A DNA stretch of 64,000 bases, taken from assembly GCF_002086155.1 (NCBI RefSeq), contig NZ_MVHE01000005.1, positions 124,001-188,000 of the forward strand, written 5' to 3'. Source of the DNA: Mycobacterium angelicum. Lineage in GTDB: Bacteria; Actinomycetota; Actinomycetes; Mycobacteriales; Mycobacteriaceae. Below are positions 47,603 through 57,857 of the stretch, in pieces. The number at the start of each line of letters is the position of its first letter. The stretch's first letter is position 1. The translations under genes were made by a program, and so were the position numbers. The notes below the pieces were generated by a model, which saw only the letters and a list, made by a program, of their open reading frames with translations, ran no database searches and was not told the origin of the DNA.

Positions 47603-47941
47603 TCACCGATAAGGGTTAGGCACCCGCCCGGCACTGGCCTCGGCCAGCTGCGGCAGCGTCGCGAAGGTCACCGCGGGCAGCCGCACATCCTCGCCGCTCT
47701 TAAGCCGGGCGCGTGCCCAGGACCCGCGGTGAAACCGCAGCCCATCGATGTCCTCCCAGGCCACCGTCCGGCTGCCCAGCAGTGTCCGCGCCGTCACGCC
47801 CCGATCGTCGGCGACCGTACGAAGCCGCACGATCATCGCCGACAACAGCAGCGGGATCACCAATACCGGGGCACTCACCGGCCAGGTCAGGACAGGCACC
47901 AGCAGCCCCAGGGTCAAAAAGCCGACCGCGAAGTGTGCCAT
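47603..47941 (-). CDS. cfp6: PH-domain low-molecular-weight antigen CFP6
   Basis: This 112-residue protein has two adjacent membrane helices (MAHFAVGFLTLGLLVPVLTW and VLVIPLLLSAMIVRL) followed by a small bacterial PH domain (RTVAWEDIDGLRFHRGSWARARLKSG). The ATG at 47941 gives the length I recall for Cfp6. The upstream sequence VATQAPVVIKVSP stays open to a GTG at 47980 and looks protein-like, so the true start may be 13 codons earlier. It was described in M. tuberculosis as a culture-filtrate antigen; here it looks membrane-bound. Confidence 0.88.
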   Translation of the reverse strand: MAHFAVGFLTLGLLVPVLTWPVSAPVLVIPLLLSAMIVRLRTVADDRGVTARTLLGSRTVAWEDIDGLRFHRGSWARARLKSGEDVRLPAVTFATLPQLAEASAGRVPNPYR

Positions 47942-47980
47942 CGGCGACACCTTGATCACTACCGGCGCTTGAGTAGCCAC

Positions 47981-48155
47981 CCTCGCATCATCGCATCGCC
48001 GCGAGTCGAGCAGTCGCGGCGTCGCGTGTGCGCTGATGGCGGCCGTCGGCGGCGTGTCGTCACCCTGGATACACATCGAAAGCCACCAGCGCACACTCGG
48101 CCAAGCACATCCCGGATTTGACGGCTGAGCTGTGCGAAGGCTACCGTCGGACGCT
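47981..48155. other. Divergent gap between cfp6 and the ilv leader
   Basis: This stretch should contain the promoters of cfp6 and of the ilvB1-ilvN-ilvC transcript. No palindrome or motif that I can name stands out. The transcript start must lie upstream of the leader peptide ATG at 48156. Confidence 0.4.
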
Positions 48156-48215
48156 ATGAATACCGCCGGAAAGCCCGGAATGCTCGTAGTAATTTGTCGG
48201 CGCGTTGGTGCCTGA
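48156..48215 (+). CDS. Leader peptide of the ilvBNC attenuator
   Basis: This is a 19-codon reading frame, MNTAGKPGMLVVICRRVGA, upstream of ilvB1. Four codons in a row are Leu-Val-Val-Ile (48183-48194), exactly the products of the pathway, and the frame ends within a hairpin followed by an intrinsic terminator. This is the classic layout of ribosome-mediated attenuation; ilvBNC attenuation is known in Corynebacterium glutamicum. No perfect Shine-Dalgarno is visible, though GCGAAGG (48134-48140) lies upstream. Whether it is translated is inferred. Confidence 0.7.
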   Translation: MNTAGKPGMLVVICRRVGA

Positions 48216-48246
48216 CTAGCATTTCAAGCTATCCAGCCCAACGCGC
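48200..48246 (+). promoter_or_regulatory. Attenuator hairpin 1 (pause or anti-antiterminator)
   Basis: GCGCGTTGG (48200-48208) pairs perfectly with CCAACGCGC (48238-48246). The left arm starts five bases after the last Ile codon of the leader peptide, so a ribosome stalled on Leu/Val/Ile codons would cover it and release the right arm. The right arm directly abuts the terminator stem at 48247. An exact antiterminator pairing was not resolved by eye. Confidence 0.6.
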
Positions 48247-48281
48247 AACCCTCGTGCAGCAAGAGCTGACGGGGGTTTTTT
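48247..48281 (+). terminator. Intrinsic terminator of the ilvBNC attenuator
   Basis: AACCCTCGT (48247-48255) pairs with ACGGGGGTT (48269-48277), with one wobble. After a single bulged G, CAGC pairs with GCTG around the tetraloop AAGA (48261-48264). Six Ts (48276-48281) follow. A stem of 13 pairs with a T-run is rare in mycobacteria, which supports a regulatory role in front of ilvB1, 46 bases downstream. Confidence 0.82.
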
Positions 48282-48326
48282 CTTGCCCAGGAACCCCAGG
48301 ACCCACAAGGACGTGAAGAGGACACT

Positions 48327-50183
48327 GTGAGCGCTCCCACGAAATCATCCAGCGAGCCGCAGGCCGACGGCGCGCCGAAAGCGGTGAAACCCGCTGCGAC
48401 GCCCGCGGCACAGCCGAAACGTGTTGCGCCCGAGCAACTTACCGGTGCCCAGTCGGTCATCCGCTCGCTGGAGGAGCTCGACGTCGACATCATCTTCGGC
48501 ATTCCCGGCGGCGCCGTACTTCCGGTGTATGACCCGCTGTTCGACTCGCAGAAGCTGCGCCACGTGCTGGTCCGCCACGAGCAGGGCGCCGGCCACGCCG
48601 CCAGCGGCTACGCGCACGCCACCGGCAAGGTCGGGGTGTGCATGGCCACCTCCGGTCCCGGTGCCACCAACCTCGTCACCCCGCTGGCCGACGCGCAGAT
48701 GGACTCCATCCCGGTGGTCGCCATCACCGGCCAGGTCGGGCGCGGGCTGATCGGCACCGATGCCTTCCAGGAAGCCGACATCTCCGGCATCACCATGCCG
48801 ATCACCAAGCACAACTTCCTGGTCCGCTCCGGTGACGAGATTCCCCGCGTGCTGGCTGAGGCCTTCCACATCGCAGCATCCGGAAGGCCGGGCGCGGTTC
48901 TGGTGGACATCCCGAAGGACGTCTTGCAGGGCCAATGCACGTTCGCGTGGCCGCCGCGGATGGATCTGCCCGGCTATAAGCCGAACACCAAACCGCACAA
49001 CCGGCAGGTTCGCGAGGCCGCCAAGCTGATCGCGACCGCGCGCAAGCCGGTGCTGTACGTCGGCGGCGGCGTCATCCGCGGCGAGGCCACCGACAAGCTG
49101 CTGGATCTGGCCGAACTGACCGGCATTCCGGTGGTCACCACGCTGATGGCGCGCGGCGCCTTCCCCGACAGCCACCCGCAGAACATAGGCATGCCCGGCA
49201 TGCACGGCACGGTGTCCGCGGTGGCCGCGCTGCAGCGCAGCGACCTGCTGATCGCGCTGGGCACCCGCTTCGACGACCGGGTGACCGGCAAGCTCGAATC
49301 GTTCGCTCCGGAGGCCAAGGTCATCCACGCCGACATCGACCCGGCCGAGATCGGCAAGAACCGCCACGCCGACGTGCCGATCGTGGGCGACGTCAAGGCC
49401 GTCATCACCGACCTCATCGCGATGCTGCGGCACTACGAGATCCCCGGCAACCTCGACATGACCGAGTGGTGGGAGTACCTGGAGGGCGTTCGCAAGACGT
49501 ACCCGCTGAGCTACGGGCCACAGAGCGACGGCAGCCTGGGCCCGGAGTTCGTGATCGAGAAGCTCGGCCAGATCGCCGGCCCGGACGCTATCTACGTCGC
49601 GGGCGTTGGTCAGCATCAGATGTGGGCGGCGCAGTTCATCAAGTACGAAAAGCCGCGCACCTGGCTGAATTCCGGCGGGCTGGGCACCATGGGGTTCGCC
49701 ATCCCGGCGGCCATGGGCGCCAAGATCGCCCTGCCCGACACCGAGGTGTGGGCAATCGACGGCGACGGTTGCTTCCAGATGACCAACCAGGAACTGGCCA
49801 CCTGCGCCATCGAGGGCATCCCGATCAAGGTGGCGCTGATCAACAACGGCAACCTGGGCATGGTGCGGCAGTGGCAGACCCTCTTCTACGAAGAGCGCTA
49901 CTCCCAGACCGACCTGGCCACCCACTCGCACCGCATCCCGGACTTCGTCAAGCTGGCCGAGGCGCTGGGTTGTGTCGGATTGCGTTGCGAGCGTGAGGAA
50001 GACGTGGAAGACGTCATCAACCAGGCGCGGGCGATCAACGACCGCCCAGTGGTGATCGACTTCATCGTCGGCGCCGACGCCCAGGTGTGGCCGATGGTCG
50101 CCGCCGGCACCAGCAACGACGAGATCCAGGCCGCACGTGGGATCCGCCCGCTGTTCGACGACATAAGCGAAGGACACGCCTGA
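48327..50183 (+). CDS. ilvB1: Acetolactate synthase catalytic subunit
   Basis: Acetohydroxyacid synthase large subunit of 618 residues, the same length I recall for M. tuberculosis IlvB1. The catalytic Glu85 is in [15 protein letters not shown]. The ThDP-binding motif is [41 protein letters not shown]. It condenses pyruvate with pyruvate or 2-ketobutyrate, the first common step of valine, leucine and isoleucine synthesis. The GTG at 48327 follows GAAGAGGA. The N-terminal 35 residues are low-complexity. Expression should depend on the leader region before it. Confidence 0.97.
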   Translation: MSAPTKSSSEPQADGAPKAVKPAATPAAQPKRVAPEQLTGAQSVIRSLEELDVDIIFGIPGGAVLPVYDPLFDSQKLRHVLVRHEQGAGHAASGYAHATGKVGVCMATSGPGATNLVTPLADAQMDSIPVVAITGQVGRGLIGTDAFQEADISGITMPITKHNFLVRSGDEIPRVLAEAFHIAASGRPGAVLVDIPKDVLQGQCTFAWPPRMDLPGYKPNTKPHNRQVREAAKLIATARKPVLYVGGGVIRGEATDKLLDLAELTGIPVVTTLMARGAFPDSHPQNIGMPGMHGTVSAVAALQRSDLLIALGTRFDDRVTGKLESFAPEAKVIHADIDPAEIGKNRHADVPIVGDVKAVITDLIAMLRHYEIPGNLDMTEWWEYLEGVRKTYPLSYGPQSDGSLGPEFVIEKLGQIAGPDAIYVAGVGQHQMWAAQFIKYEKPRTWLNSGGLGTMGFAIPAAMGAKIALPDTEVWAIDGDGCFQMTNQELATCAIEGIPIKVALINNGNLGMVRQWQTLFYEERYSQTDLATHSHRIPDFVKLAEALGCVGLRCEREEDVEDVINQARAINDRPVVIDFIVGADAQVWPMVAAGTSNDEIQAARGIRPLFDDISEGHA

Positions 50184-50232
50184 TGCGCGCCGGCGACGAT
50201 GCAGATCGTAGTGATGAGGAGGAGCGCCGCAA

Positions 50233-50745
50233 ATGATTGGATCGTCGAAGACGCACACGCTTTCGGTGCTGGTCGAAGACAAGCCCGGTGTTCTCGCCCG
50301 GGTTGCGGCGCTGTTCTCCCGGCGCGGCTTCAACATCGAATCGCTGGCAGTGGGTGCCACCGAGCAGAAGGACATGTCGCGGATGACCATCGTGGTCTCC
50401 TGCGAGGAAACTCCGCTCGAACAGGTCACCAAGCAGCTCAACAAGCTGATCAACGTCATCAAGATCGTCGAGCAGGACGAAGACAACTCGGTATCGCGGG
50501 AGTTGGCCCTGATCAAGGTGCGGGCCGACGCCGGTACCCGCAGCCAGGTGATCGAAGCGGTGAACCTGTTCCGCGCCAACGTCATTGACGTGTCCCCAGA
50601 GTCGCTGACGGTCGAGGCCACCGGTAATCATGGCAAGCTCGAGGCGCTGCTGCGGGTATTGGAGCCCTTCGGTATCCGTGAAATCGCCCAGTCCGGAATG
50701 GTGTCGCTGTCCCGCGGACCGCGCGGCATAGCCACCGCCAAATAA
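50233..50745 (+). CDS. ilvN: Acetolactate synthase regulatory subunit
   Basis: This is the 170-residue small subunit. The N-terminal ACT domain is THTLSVLVEDKPGVLARVAALFSRRGFNIESLAVG, and the C-terminal domain ends GIREIAQSGMVSLSRG. It binds valine, confers feedback inhibition and stimulates IlvB1. The ATG at 50233 follows GAGGAGGAG by a few bases, 49 bases after ilvB1. It is cotranscribed with ilvB1 and ilvC. Confidence 0.96.
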   Translation: MIGSSKTHTLSVLVEDKPGVLARVAALFSRRGFNIESLAVGATEQKDMSRMTIVVSCEETPLEQVTKQLNKLINVIKIVEQDEDNSVSRELALIKVRADAGTRSQVIEAVNLFRANVIDVSPESLTVEATGNHGKLEALLRVLEPFGIREIAQSGMVSLSRGPRGIATAK

Positions 50746-51780
<1,035 letters not shown>

Positions 51781-51795
51781 CCCGGGCGGGCGGGC

Positions 51796-51856
51796 CGCGA
51801 AACTGTAGTTGGCGCGGGGCTTTTCGGCGTGTCGTCGCGTTAACTACAGTGTCGCG
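51796..51856. terminator. Hairpin between convergent ilvC and wrbA
   Basis: The arms 51796-51810 and 51842-51856 pair over 15 positions with one mismatch; the perfect cores are ACTGTAGTT and AACTACAGT. The loop is 31 bases. The right arm includes the wrbA stop codon. Without a T-run it is a candidate bidirectional terminator. Confidence 0.55.
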
Positions 51857-52446
51857 GTGCCTTCGGCAACACGCACCACCCGGCGCGCCAGGTGGTCCAG
51901 CGCGTCCGCCGTCGCCGAGTCGAACTCTTCGATGTTGTCGTGCGTCGATACCAGGCTGACCCCATAGGGGTTGCCGTCGACGAACTTCAGCGGGTCGGTG
52001 TATCCCGGCGCGACGATGATGCCGCCGAAATGCATCAAGGTGACGTAGAGCGTCAGCAGAGTGGTCTCCTGACCACCGTGCAGGGTGTTGGATGACGTGA
52101 AGGCCGCGTACACCTTGTCGGCGAGCTTGCCTTCGGCCCACAGCCCGCCCAGCGAGTCGAGGAACTCGCGCAATTGCGAGGCAACCGAGCCGAACCGGGT
52201 GGGCGATCCGAACATCACCGCGTCGGCCCACACGATGTCGTCGCCGCTGGCGGCCGGGAGATCTTTGGTCGCCTCGTAATTCGCGGTCCACGCGGGATTG
52301 TGCGCGAACGACGACGGGTCGCGGGTTTCGGCGACATGACGCAGCCGCACTTCGGCGCCAGCCGCCTCCGCCGCGGCCGCCACCCGCTGAGCCATGGTGG
52401 TGCCGTGGCCGGTGGCCGAGTAGTAGACGATCGCAAGTTTGGTCAT
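51844..52446 (-). CDS. wrbA: NAD(P)H:quinone oxidoreductase (WrbA flavodoxin-like)
   Basis: This type IV flavodoxin-like quinone reductase has 200 residues. The FMN phosphate loop is VYYSATGHGTTMAQRV. The WrbA-typical SPTRFGSVASQLREFLDSLGGLW and FTSSNTLHGGQETTLLTLYVTLMHFGGIIVAPGY are intact. It performs two-electron quinone reduction for redox protection. The ATG overlaps the stop of the upstream CrtI-like gene (ATGA on the minus strand), so the two are coupled. Confidence 0.93.
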   Translation of the reverse strand: MTKLAIVYYSATGHGTTMAQRVAAAAEAAGAEVRLRHVAETRDPSSFAHNPAWTANYEATKDLPAASGDDIVWADAVMFGSPTRFGSVASQLREFLDSLGGLWAEGKLADKVYAAFTSSNTLHGGQETTLLTLYVTLMHFGGIIVAPGYTDPLKFVDGNPYGVSLVSTHDNIEEFDSATADALDHLARRVVRVAEGTATL

Positions 52447-53885
52447 GGCGAGAGCTTAGGCAGTTCGGCAATGCCGAACTCGCGGCGCAGCAGGGCGCGC
52501 GCGGCGTAATAACCGGCCATGCCGTGCACGCCGGCGCCCGGCGGGGTGGCCGCCGAACACAGGTACACCTTGGGAACCGGTGTGCGCCAAGGGTTCAGCC
52601 GTGGCGTAGGGCCCAAGGTGGCACGCAACACCGATGCTCCGCCCACCGCGATATCGCCGCCGACGTAGTTCGCGTTGTGTTCGGCCATCCGCGCGGCGGG
52701 CACGCTGCGGGAGGCCACCACGATGTCGCGGAATCCCGGTGCGAACCGCTCGAACACTCCGATCACCGATTCGGTGGCATCGAGCGTGGATCCCGACGGC
52801 ACATGGGCATACGTCCACAGCGGCCGGCGCCCGCCGGAGTCGATGCGGCCCGGATCGGCGAGGTGCGGTGAGGAAGCGAGCACCATCGGCCATTCGGCAT
52901 GGCGCCCCGCGGCGATGTCGGCCTCGGCGCGTGCCATCTGCTCGCGGATGCCGCCGAGGTGCAGCGTCGGCGCGCACTGCAATCGCGCATCCGACCAAGG
53001 AATCTCGTCGTTCAGCACAAAGTCCACCTTCGCCACTCCCGGCCCAAAGGTATAGCGGCGCAACGCCTTAGCGTAACCAGCCGGAAGCGCGTCGCGGTAG
53101 ATGTCCAGCAGCGCGGTCGGTGCGGTGTCGAAGGCGACCACACCGCTTGGCGGATCGGTGATTTCGACACCGGACGTCAGCTCGCCGCCGTGGGCGCGCA
53201 GATCCGCGATCAGGGCGTCGGTGATGGTTTGCGTCCCGCCAACCGGAATGGGCCAGCCGACCGAATGGCCCAGCGTGGCCAGCATCAGACCGGCGCCGGC
53301 CGAGGTCAGTGATGGCAAGCGCGAAATCACGTGCGCGGCAACACCACTGAACAACGCGCGAGCATCGTCTCCGGTTAGGTAACCGGCCGGCGATCCCCAG
53401 GCCGGGGTGCCCTGGGCCAGCATCCGCAGCCCGAGACCCACCACCGGTAGCAGCGAGCGGGGTACCGAACGCTTGTCACCCAGCAGGAATGCCACGACCG
53501 CGTCGGAGCTGGCCACTAACGGGCCGAGCAGTCGCTGCCAGGAGACGCCGTCGTCCAATTCCGCACAGGTGCGCTGCAGATCTCGATAGGCGACGGCGGC
53601 GGGACGGCCCGGCAGCGGGTTGGCGTACGAGATCTCCGGCACGGCCAGCGTCACGCCGCGGGCGGGCAGATCGAACTCGGCGAAAAACGGCGACGCCAGC
53701 GCCAGCGGGTGCACCGCCGAGCACACGTCGTGCAAGACTCCGGGAAATTCGAAGTCGGCGGCGCTGCGGGCGCCGCCACCAAAGGTGGGTTGGGCTTCGA
53801 CGACCTGCACTTTCAGCCCGGCTCGGGCACAGATTACGGCCGTGGAGAGCCCATTGGGCCCGCTACCGACGACGGTTACGTCCAC
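52443..53885 (-). CDS. CrtI-like FAD-dependent oxidoreductase (Rv2997-like)
   Basis: This is a 480-residue phytoene-desaturase-type oxidoreductase. The dinucleotide-binding start is VTVVGSGPNGLSTAVICARAGLKVQVVEAQPTFGGGARSA, and the C-terminal FAD signature is VYLCSAATPPGAGVHGMAGYYAARALL. The length equals that of Rv2997 as I recall. Its substrate is unknown, and carotenoid genes are not nearby. It is the first gene of a pair with wrbA and is divergent from serA across a repeat-filled gap. Confidence 0.9.
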   Translation of the reverse strand: MDVTVVGSGPNGLSTAVICARAGLKVQVVEAQPTFGGGARSAADFEFPGVLHDVCSAVHPLALASPFFAEFDLPARGVTLAVPEISYANPLPGRPAAVAYRDLQRTCAELDDGVSWQRLLGPLVASSDAVVAFLLGDKRSVPRSLLPVVGLGLRMLAQGTPAWGSPAGYLTGDDARALFSGVAAHVISRLPSLTSAGAGLMLATLGHSVGWPIPVGGTQTITDALIADLRAHGGELTSGVEITDPPSGVVAFDTAPTALLDIYRDALPAGYAKALRRYTFGPGVAKVDFVLNDEIPWSDARLQCAPTLHLGGIREQMARAEADIAAGRHAEWPMVLASSPHLADPGRIDSGGRRPLWTYAHVPSGSTLDATESVIGVFERFAPGFRDIVVASRSVPAARMAEHNANYVGGDIAVGGASVLRATLGPTPRLNPWRTPVPKVYLCSAATPPGAGVHGMAGYYAARALLRREFGIAELPKLSP

Positions 53886-53910
53886 CGGTCAATTAGAGCC
53901 GACTCTGCCC

Positions 53911-54014
53911 ATGGCGGCGACCCGCAGCGCCCGGCTCCGCCGCGCTCGCGGTCGCCGCCGGCGCTGATGGCGGCGACCCGCAGCGCCCGGCTCCGCCGCG
54001 CTCGCGGTCGCCGC
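53911..54014. repeat. Two tandem copies of a 48-base palindromic repeat upstream of serA
   Basis: Copies lie at 53911-53958 and 53967-54014, separated by eight bases. Each begins ATGGCGGCGACCCGCAGCGC and ends in GGTCGCCGC, so the ends pair. They are a more GC-rich form of the array at 23917-24074, with the same length and spacing. They fill the divergent gap that must also hold the serA promoter, ending 12 bases before the serA GTG. Confidence 0.78.
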
Positions 54015-54026
54015 TACGCTGTTCGG

Positions 54027-55613
54027 GTGAACCTGCCTGTTGTGTTAATCGCCGACAAACTTGCCCAATCAACGGTTGCTGCCCTGGGAGACCAGGTTGA
54101 GGTGCGCTGGGTAGACGGGCCCGACCGGGAAAAGCTGCTGGCTGCGGTGCCTGAAGCCGACGCGCTGCTGGTGCGGTCGGCTACCACCGTGGACGCCGAA
54201 GTATTGGCCGCGGCCCCGAAATTGAAGATCGTCGCCCGCGCCGGCGTCGGCCTGGACAACGTGGACGTTGACGCTGCCACCGCCCGCGGTGTGCTGGTGG
54301 TCAACGCCCCGACATCCAACATCCACAGCGCCGCAGAGCACGCCATCGCGCTGCTGCTGGCCGCGTCCCGGCAGATCGCGGCGGCCGACGCCTCGCTGCG
54401 TGAGCACACCTGGAAGCGCTCGTCGTTCTCCGGCACCGAGATCTTCGGCAAGACCGTCGGCGTGGTTGGACTCGGCCGAATCGGGCAGCTGGTCGCGCAG
54501 CGCATCGCCGCCTTCGGCGCCCACATCGTCGCCTATGACCCCTATGTGTCGTCGGCCCGGGCGGCGCAGCTGGGTATCGAGTTGCTGCCCTTGGACGACC
54601 TGCTGGCCCGCGCCGATTTCATCTCCGTGCATCTGCCCAAGACCCCGGAGACGGCGGGCTTGATCGACAAGGAGGCTCTGGCCAAGACCAAACCCGGCGT
54701 CATCGTCGTCAACGCCGCGCGCGGCGGCTTGGTGGACGAGGCGGCGCTGGCCGACGCGATCAACAGCGGCCACGTGCGCGGGGCCGGCCTCGACGTGTTC
54801 GCCACCGAACCCTGCACCGACAGCCCGTTGTTCGAGCTGCCCCAGGTGGTCGTCACGCCGCATCTGGGGGCGTCCACGGCTGAGGCCCAGGACCGGGCCG
54901 GCACCGACGTAGCCGAAAGCGTGCGGCTGGCGCTGGCCGGGGAGTTCGTTCCGGACGCGGTCAACGTCGGCGGCGGGGTAGTCAACGAAGAGGTGGCGCC
55001 CTGGTTGGATCTGGCGCGCAAGCTCGGGTTGCTGGTTGCCACGCTGGCCGACGAACTGCCGGTGTCGTTGTCGGTGCAGGTGCGTGGGGAGCTGGCCGCC
55101 GAGGAGGTCGAGGTGCTGAAGCTCTCGGCACTGCGCGGCCTGTTCTCGGCGGTGATCGAGGATGCGGTGACGTTTGTCAACGCGCCGGCCCTGGCCGCCG
55201 AGCGAGGCGTGACGGCAGAGATCACCAAGGCCACCGAGAGCCCCAACCACCGCAGCCTCGTCGACGTGCGCGCGGTCGCTTCCGATGGTTCCGTCGTCAA
55301 CGTCGCGGGCACCTTGTCCGGGCCGCAACTGGTGGAAAAGATCGTCCAGATCAACGGCCGCAGCTACGACCTGCGCGCCACTGGCATCAACCTGGTGATC
55401 AATTACGCCGACCAGCCCGGCGCGCTGGGCAAGATCGGCACCTTGCTGGGCACGGCCGGGGTGAACATTCAGGCCGCGCAGCTGTCCGAGGACACCGAGG
55501 GTCCGAGCGCCACCGTTCTGCTGCGGCTGGATCAGGACGTGCCCGAGGATGTGCGCTCGGCGATCGCGGCGGCAGTGGGCGCCAATAAGCTTGAGGTGGT
55601 TGATCTTTCGTGA
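54027..55613 (+). CDS. serA: D-3-phosphoglycerate dehydrogenase
   Basis: SerA has 528 residues, identical in length to M. tuberculosis SerA1 as I recall. The NAD-binding motif is [20 protein letters not shown]. The catalytic His is in [14 protein letters not shown]. An intervening domain (about 320-455) precedes a C-terminal ACT domain ([30 protein letters not shown]). It makes 3-phosphohydroxypyruvate, the first step of serine synthesis, with serine feedback at the ACT domain. The GTG at 54027 is chosen by family length; an open frame runs upstream through the repeats to 53709. Confidence 0.96.
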   Translation: MNLPVVLIADKLAQSTVAALGDQVEVRWVDGPDREKLLAAVPEADALLVRSATTVDAEVLAAAPKLKIVARAGVGLDNVDVDAATARGVLVVNAPTSNIHSAAEHAIALLLAASRQIAAADASLREHTWKRSSFSGTEIFGKTVGVVGLGRIGQLVAQRIAAFGAHIVAYDPYVSSARAAQLGIELLPLDDLLARADFISVHLPKTPETAGLIDKEALAKTKPGVIVVNAARGGLVDEAALADAINSGHVRGAGLDVFATEPCTDSPLFELPQVVVTPHLGASTAEAQDRAGTDVAESVRLALAGEFVPDAVNVGGGVVNEEVAPWLDLARKLGLLVATLADELPVSLSVQVRGELAAEEVEVLKLSALRGLFSAVIEDAVTFVNAPALAAERGVTAEITKATESPNHRSLVDVRAVASDGSVVNVAGTLSGPQLVEKIVQINGRSYDLRATGINLVINYADQPGALGKIGTLLGTAGVNIQAAQLSEDTEGPSATVLLRLDQDVPEDVRSAIAAAVGANKLEVVDLS

Positions 55614-55623
55614 GGTGGCGCTC

Positions 55624-56634
55624 ATGAAGTTAGCGGTGATCGGCGGCGACGGCATCGGGCCGGAAGTCATTGCCCAGGCGATGAAAATCCTCGATGCGGT
55701 GCTGCCCGGTGTGCAGAAAACCGAATACGACTTGGGCGCACGGCGTTTCCACGCCACCGGTGAGGTGCTCCCGGACTCGGTGGTCCCCGAACTTCGTCAA
55801 CACGACGCAATCCTGCTCGGGGCGATCGGCGACCCGTCGGTGCCCAGCGGCGTCCTGGAGCGAGGCCTGTTGCTACGGCTGCGCTTCGAGCTCGATCACC
55901 ACATCAACCTGCGGCCCGGCCGGCTGTACCCGGGCGTGCAAAGCCCCCTGGCCGGTGACCCCAAGATCGACTTCGTGGTGGTGCGCGAAGGCACCGAAGG
56001 CCCATACACCGGCAACGGCGGCGCGATTCGCGTCGGCACTCCGAACGAGGTGGCCACCGAGGTCAGCGTGAACACCGCGTTCGGTGTCCGGCGAGTGGTC
56101 CAGGACGCCTTCGAGCGGGCTCAGCAGCGTCGCAAGCACCTGACGCTGGTGCACAAGAACAACGTGCTCACGTTCGCCGGATCGTTGTGGTGGCGGACGG
56201 TGCAAGAGGTCGGTGAAAAATACCCCGAGGTCGAGGTGGCCTATCAACACGTCGACGCGGCCACCATCCACCTGGTCACCGACCCGGGCCGCTTCGACGT
56301 GATCGTCACCGACAACCTGTTCGGCGACATCATCACCGACCTGGCCGCAGCGGTGTGCGGCGGTATCGGCTTGGCCGCCAGCGGAAATATCGACGCAACC
56401 CGGACCAACCCGTCGATGTTCGAGCCGGTGCACGGCAGCGCGCCCGACATCGCCGGTCAGGGCATCGCCGACCCGACAGCGGCAGTCATGTCAGTGGCGC
56501 TACTGCTCGCTCACCTGGGTGAAACCGCGGCCGCTGCCCGGGTGGATCGAGCGGTCGAGACTTACCTGGCGACTCGCGGCGACGTACCCCGTGCCACCAC
56601 CGAAGTCGGTGAACGGATTGCCGCCGCGCTCTAA
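55624..56634 (+). CDS. leuB: 3-isopropylmalate dehydrogenase
   Basis: LeuB has 336 residues, as in M. tuberculosis by memory. The start is [14 protein letters not shown]. The substrate-binding arginines are in [51 protein letters not shown] binds the metal and substrate, and [17 protein letters not shown] binds NAD. It oxidises and decarboxylates 3-isopropylmalate in leucine synthesis. The ATG at 55624 lies 10 bases after serA. Its stop overlaps by four bases the stop of the convergent MFS gene. A duplicated scrap of its 3' end lies at 57875-57949. Confidence 0.96.
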   Translation: MKLAVIGGDGIGPEVIAQAMKILDAVLPGVQKTEYDLGARRFHATGEVLPDSVVPELRQHDAILLGAIGDPSVPSGVLERGLLLRLRFELDHHINLRPGRLYPGVQSPLAGDPKIDFVVVREGTEGPYTGNGGAIRVGTPNEVATEVSVNTAFGVRRVVQDAFERAQQRRKHLTLVHKNNVLTFAGSLWWRTVQEVGEKYPEVEVAYQHVDAATIHLVTDPGRFDVIVTDNLFGDIITDLAAAVCGGIGLAASGNIDATRTNPSMFEPVHGSAPDIAGQGIADPTAAVMSVALLLAHLGETAAAARVDRAVETYLATRGDVPRATTEVGERIAAAL

Positions 56635-57839
56635 TCGGCGACACCCGCGCGCATTCGGTCGTCTTGCGGCACCAACGGCAACGCCAGCAGCGGAAACAGC
56701 CCGCACACCGCGAAGGCGAACGGATATCCGGTTGCGTCGATCATCTGGCCGAACACCGGTGGCCCGATCGCGGCGCTGAGCCGCTGGGTGGTGTTCTGCG
56801 TGCCCATCGCCCGCCCGCTCCAGAAGCGACCGGCCAGCTCCGGAATGGCGGTGAAAGCCAATCCATTGTCGAGCACCGTGATGACCGACGCGGTGACCAT
56901 CAGCGCCACCGCCAGGGCCGAATGCAGGTGATCGGTGACGGCGAGCAGCATCATCACCAGGGCGGCGCCCGCAGCGATGATGCGGATTGGGCGCATTCGC
57001 GACCCGACGTGGTCAGACCACCGGCCGACGGCGATCCGGCCGCCGGCACCAAGTAGCTGCGAGATGCTTACCAAGACACCGGCCGAGGCGATCGACCAGC
57101 CGTGACTTCTGATCAGCCAGACCAACATGAACGTCAAGACCACCGTCTGCGGCACCATGAGCAGCGCCGACGCCAGATGAATCCGCCACAATTCGGTCCT
57201 GCCGCGGTAAGGATTGGCCAACTCGCTCGCGTCGGCGCCGGACCGGGCCGGGCGCGACGGGTCGCGTACCCAGACGGCGCACACCAGCGCCGCCAACGCG
57301 CACAATGCCGCCGGGAAGAGCAGTGCGACCGAGATGTCGTGTTCCCCGAGTTCTGGCAAAACCAAGGCGGACAAGGCGATTCCCAGCGGTTGGGCGGTCT
57401 GCCGTATCCCCATCGCGAGGCCGCGTTGATCAGCGCGAAACCAGCCCGTGACCAGGCGGCCACTGGCGGTATTGGCGCTGGCGGCGGCCATGCCGCCGGC
57501 AAACAGGGCGATGCCCACCGAAAGCATCGAGTGCGGCACTGACGCCGCGGCGTAGGCAGCCGCCGCGGTCATGGCCAAACCGACGGTGAGCACGATTCGC
57601 TCGCCCACCAAATCCAGCACGTATCCCCAGGCGATCAGGGTGAAGACCATGCCGAAGCTGGGCATCGCCGACAGCAGCGCGGCCTCGGCCAAGTTGATAC
57701 CTCGCACGTCGTTGAGTGCCGGAATCAAGAATGCGATGCCGTTGATGAAGACGGTGGCGCACAGCGTCGCGATCAGCGCAACGCCAAGCATCGACCAACG
57801 CCGCGTCGATGTTATTTGCACCCGTTGGTAGTTCACCAT
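56631..57839 (-). CDS. MFS transporter, tandem paralogue 1 (Rv2994-like)
   Basis: This 402-residue major facilitator protein is predicted to have 12 helices. The motif-A-like loop after helix 2 is [15 protein letters not shown] and the later one is [20 protein letters not shown]. Shared family segments such as [42 protein letters not shown] and [16 protein letters not shown] recur in the next two genes. The substrate is unknown. The stop overlaps leuB. It is the leuB-proximal member, as in the single-copy arrangement I recall for M. tuberculosis (leuB next to Rv2994). Confidence 0.9.
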   Translation of the reverse strand: MVNYQRVQITSTRRWSMLGVALIATLCATVFINGIAFLIPALNDVRGINLAEAALLSAMPSFGMVFTLIAWGYVLDLVGERIVLTVGLAMTAAAAYAAASVPHSMLSVGIALFAGGMAAASANTASGRLVTGWFRADQRGLAMGIRQTAQPLGIALSALVLPELGEHDISVALLFPAALCALAALVCAVWVRDPSRPARSGADASELANPYRGRTELWRIHLASALLMVPQTVVLTFMLVWLIRSHGWSIASAGVLVSISQLLGAGGRIAVGRWSDHVGSRMRPIRIIAAGAALVMMLLAVTDHLHSALAVALMVTASVITVLDNGLAFTAIPELAGRFWSGRAMGTQNTTQRLSAAIGPPVFGQMIDATGYPFAFAVCGLFPLLALPLVPQDDRMRAGVAD

Positions 57840-57857
57840 CGATCAAGCTGACAAACG

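Noticed and set aside
48345..50621. 758-codon minus-strand open frame across ilvB1 and ilvN
   Set aside because: It runs antisense through two highly conserved enzymes and has no recognisable domain. High GC content makes long shadow frames common.
53709..54026. Upstream extension of serA
   Set aside because: The extension passes through the tandem repeats and the antisense of the CrtI-like gene. The GTG at 54027 gives the conserved N-terminus and family length.
53965..54026. Intrinsic terminators formed by the serA-upstream repeats
   Set aside because: The stems are GC-rich and long, but no T-run follows, and they lie upstream of serA and of the divergent gene's start, where a terminator makes little sense.
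54069..55757. 562-codon minus-strand open frame across serA
   Set aside because: It is antisense to a full-length SerA with all motifs and has His/Gln/Arg-rich shadow composition.
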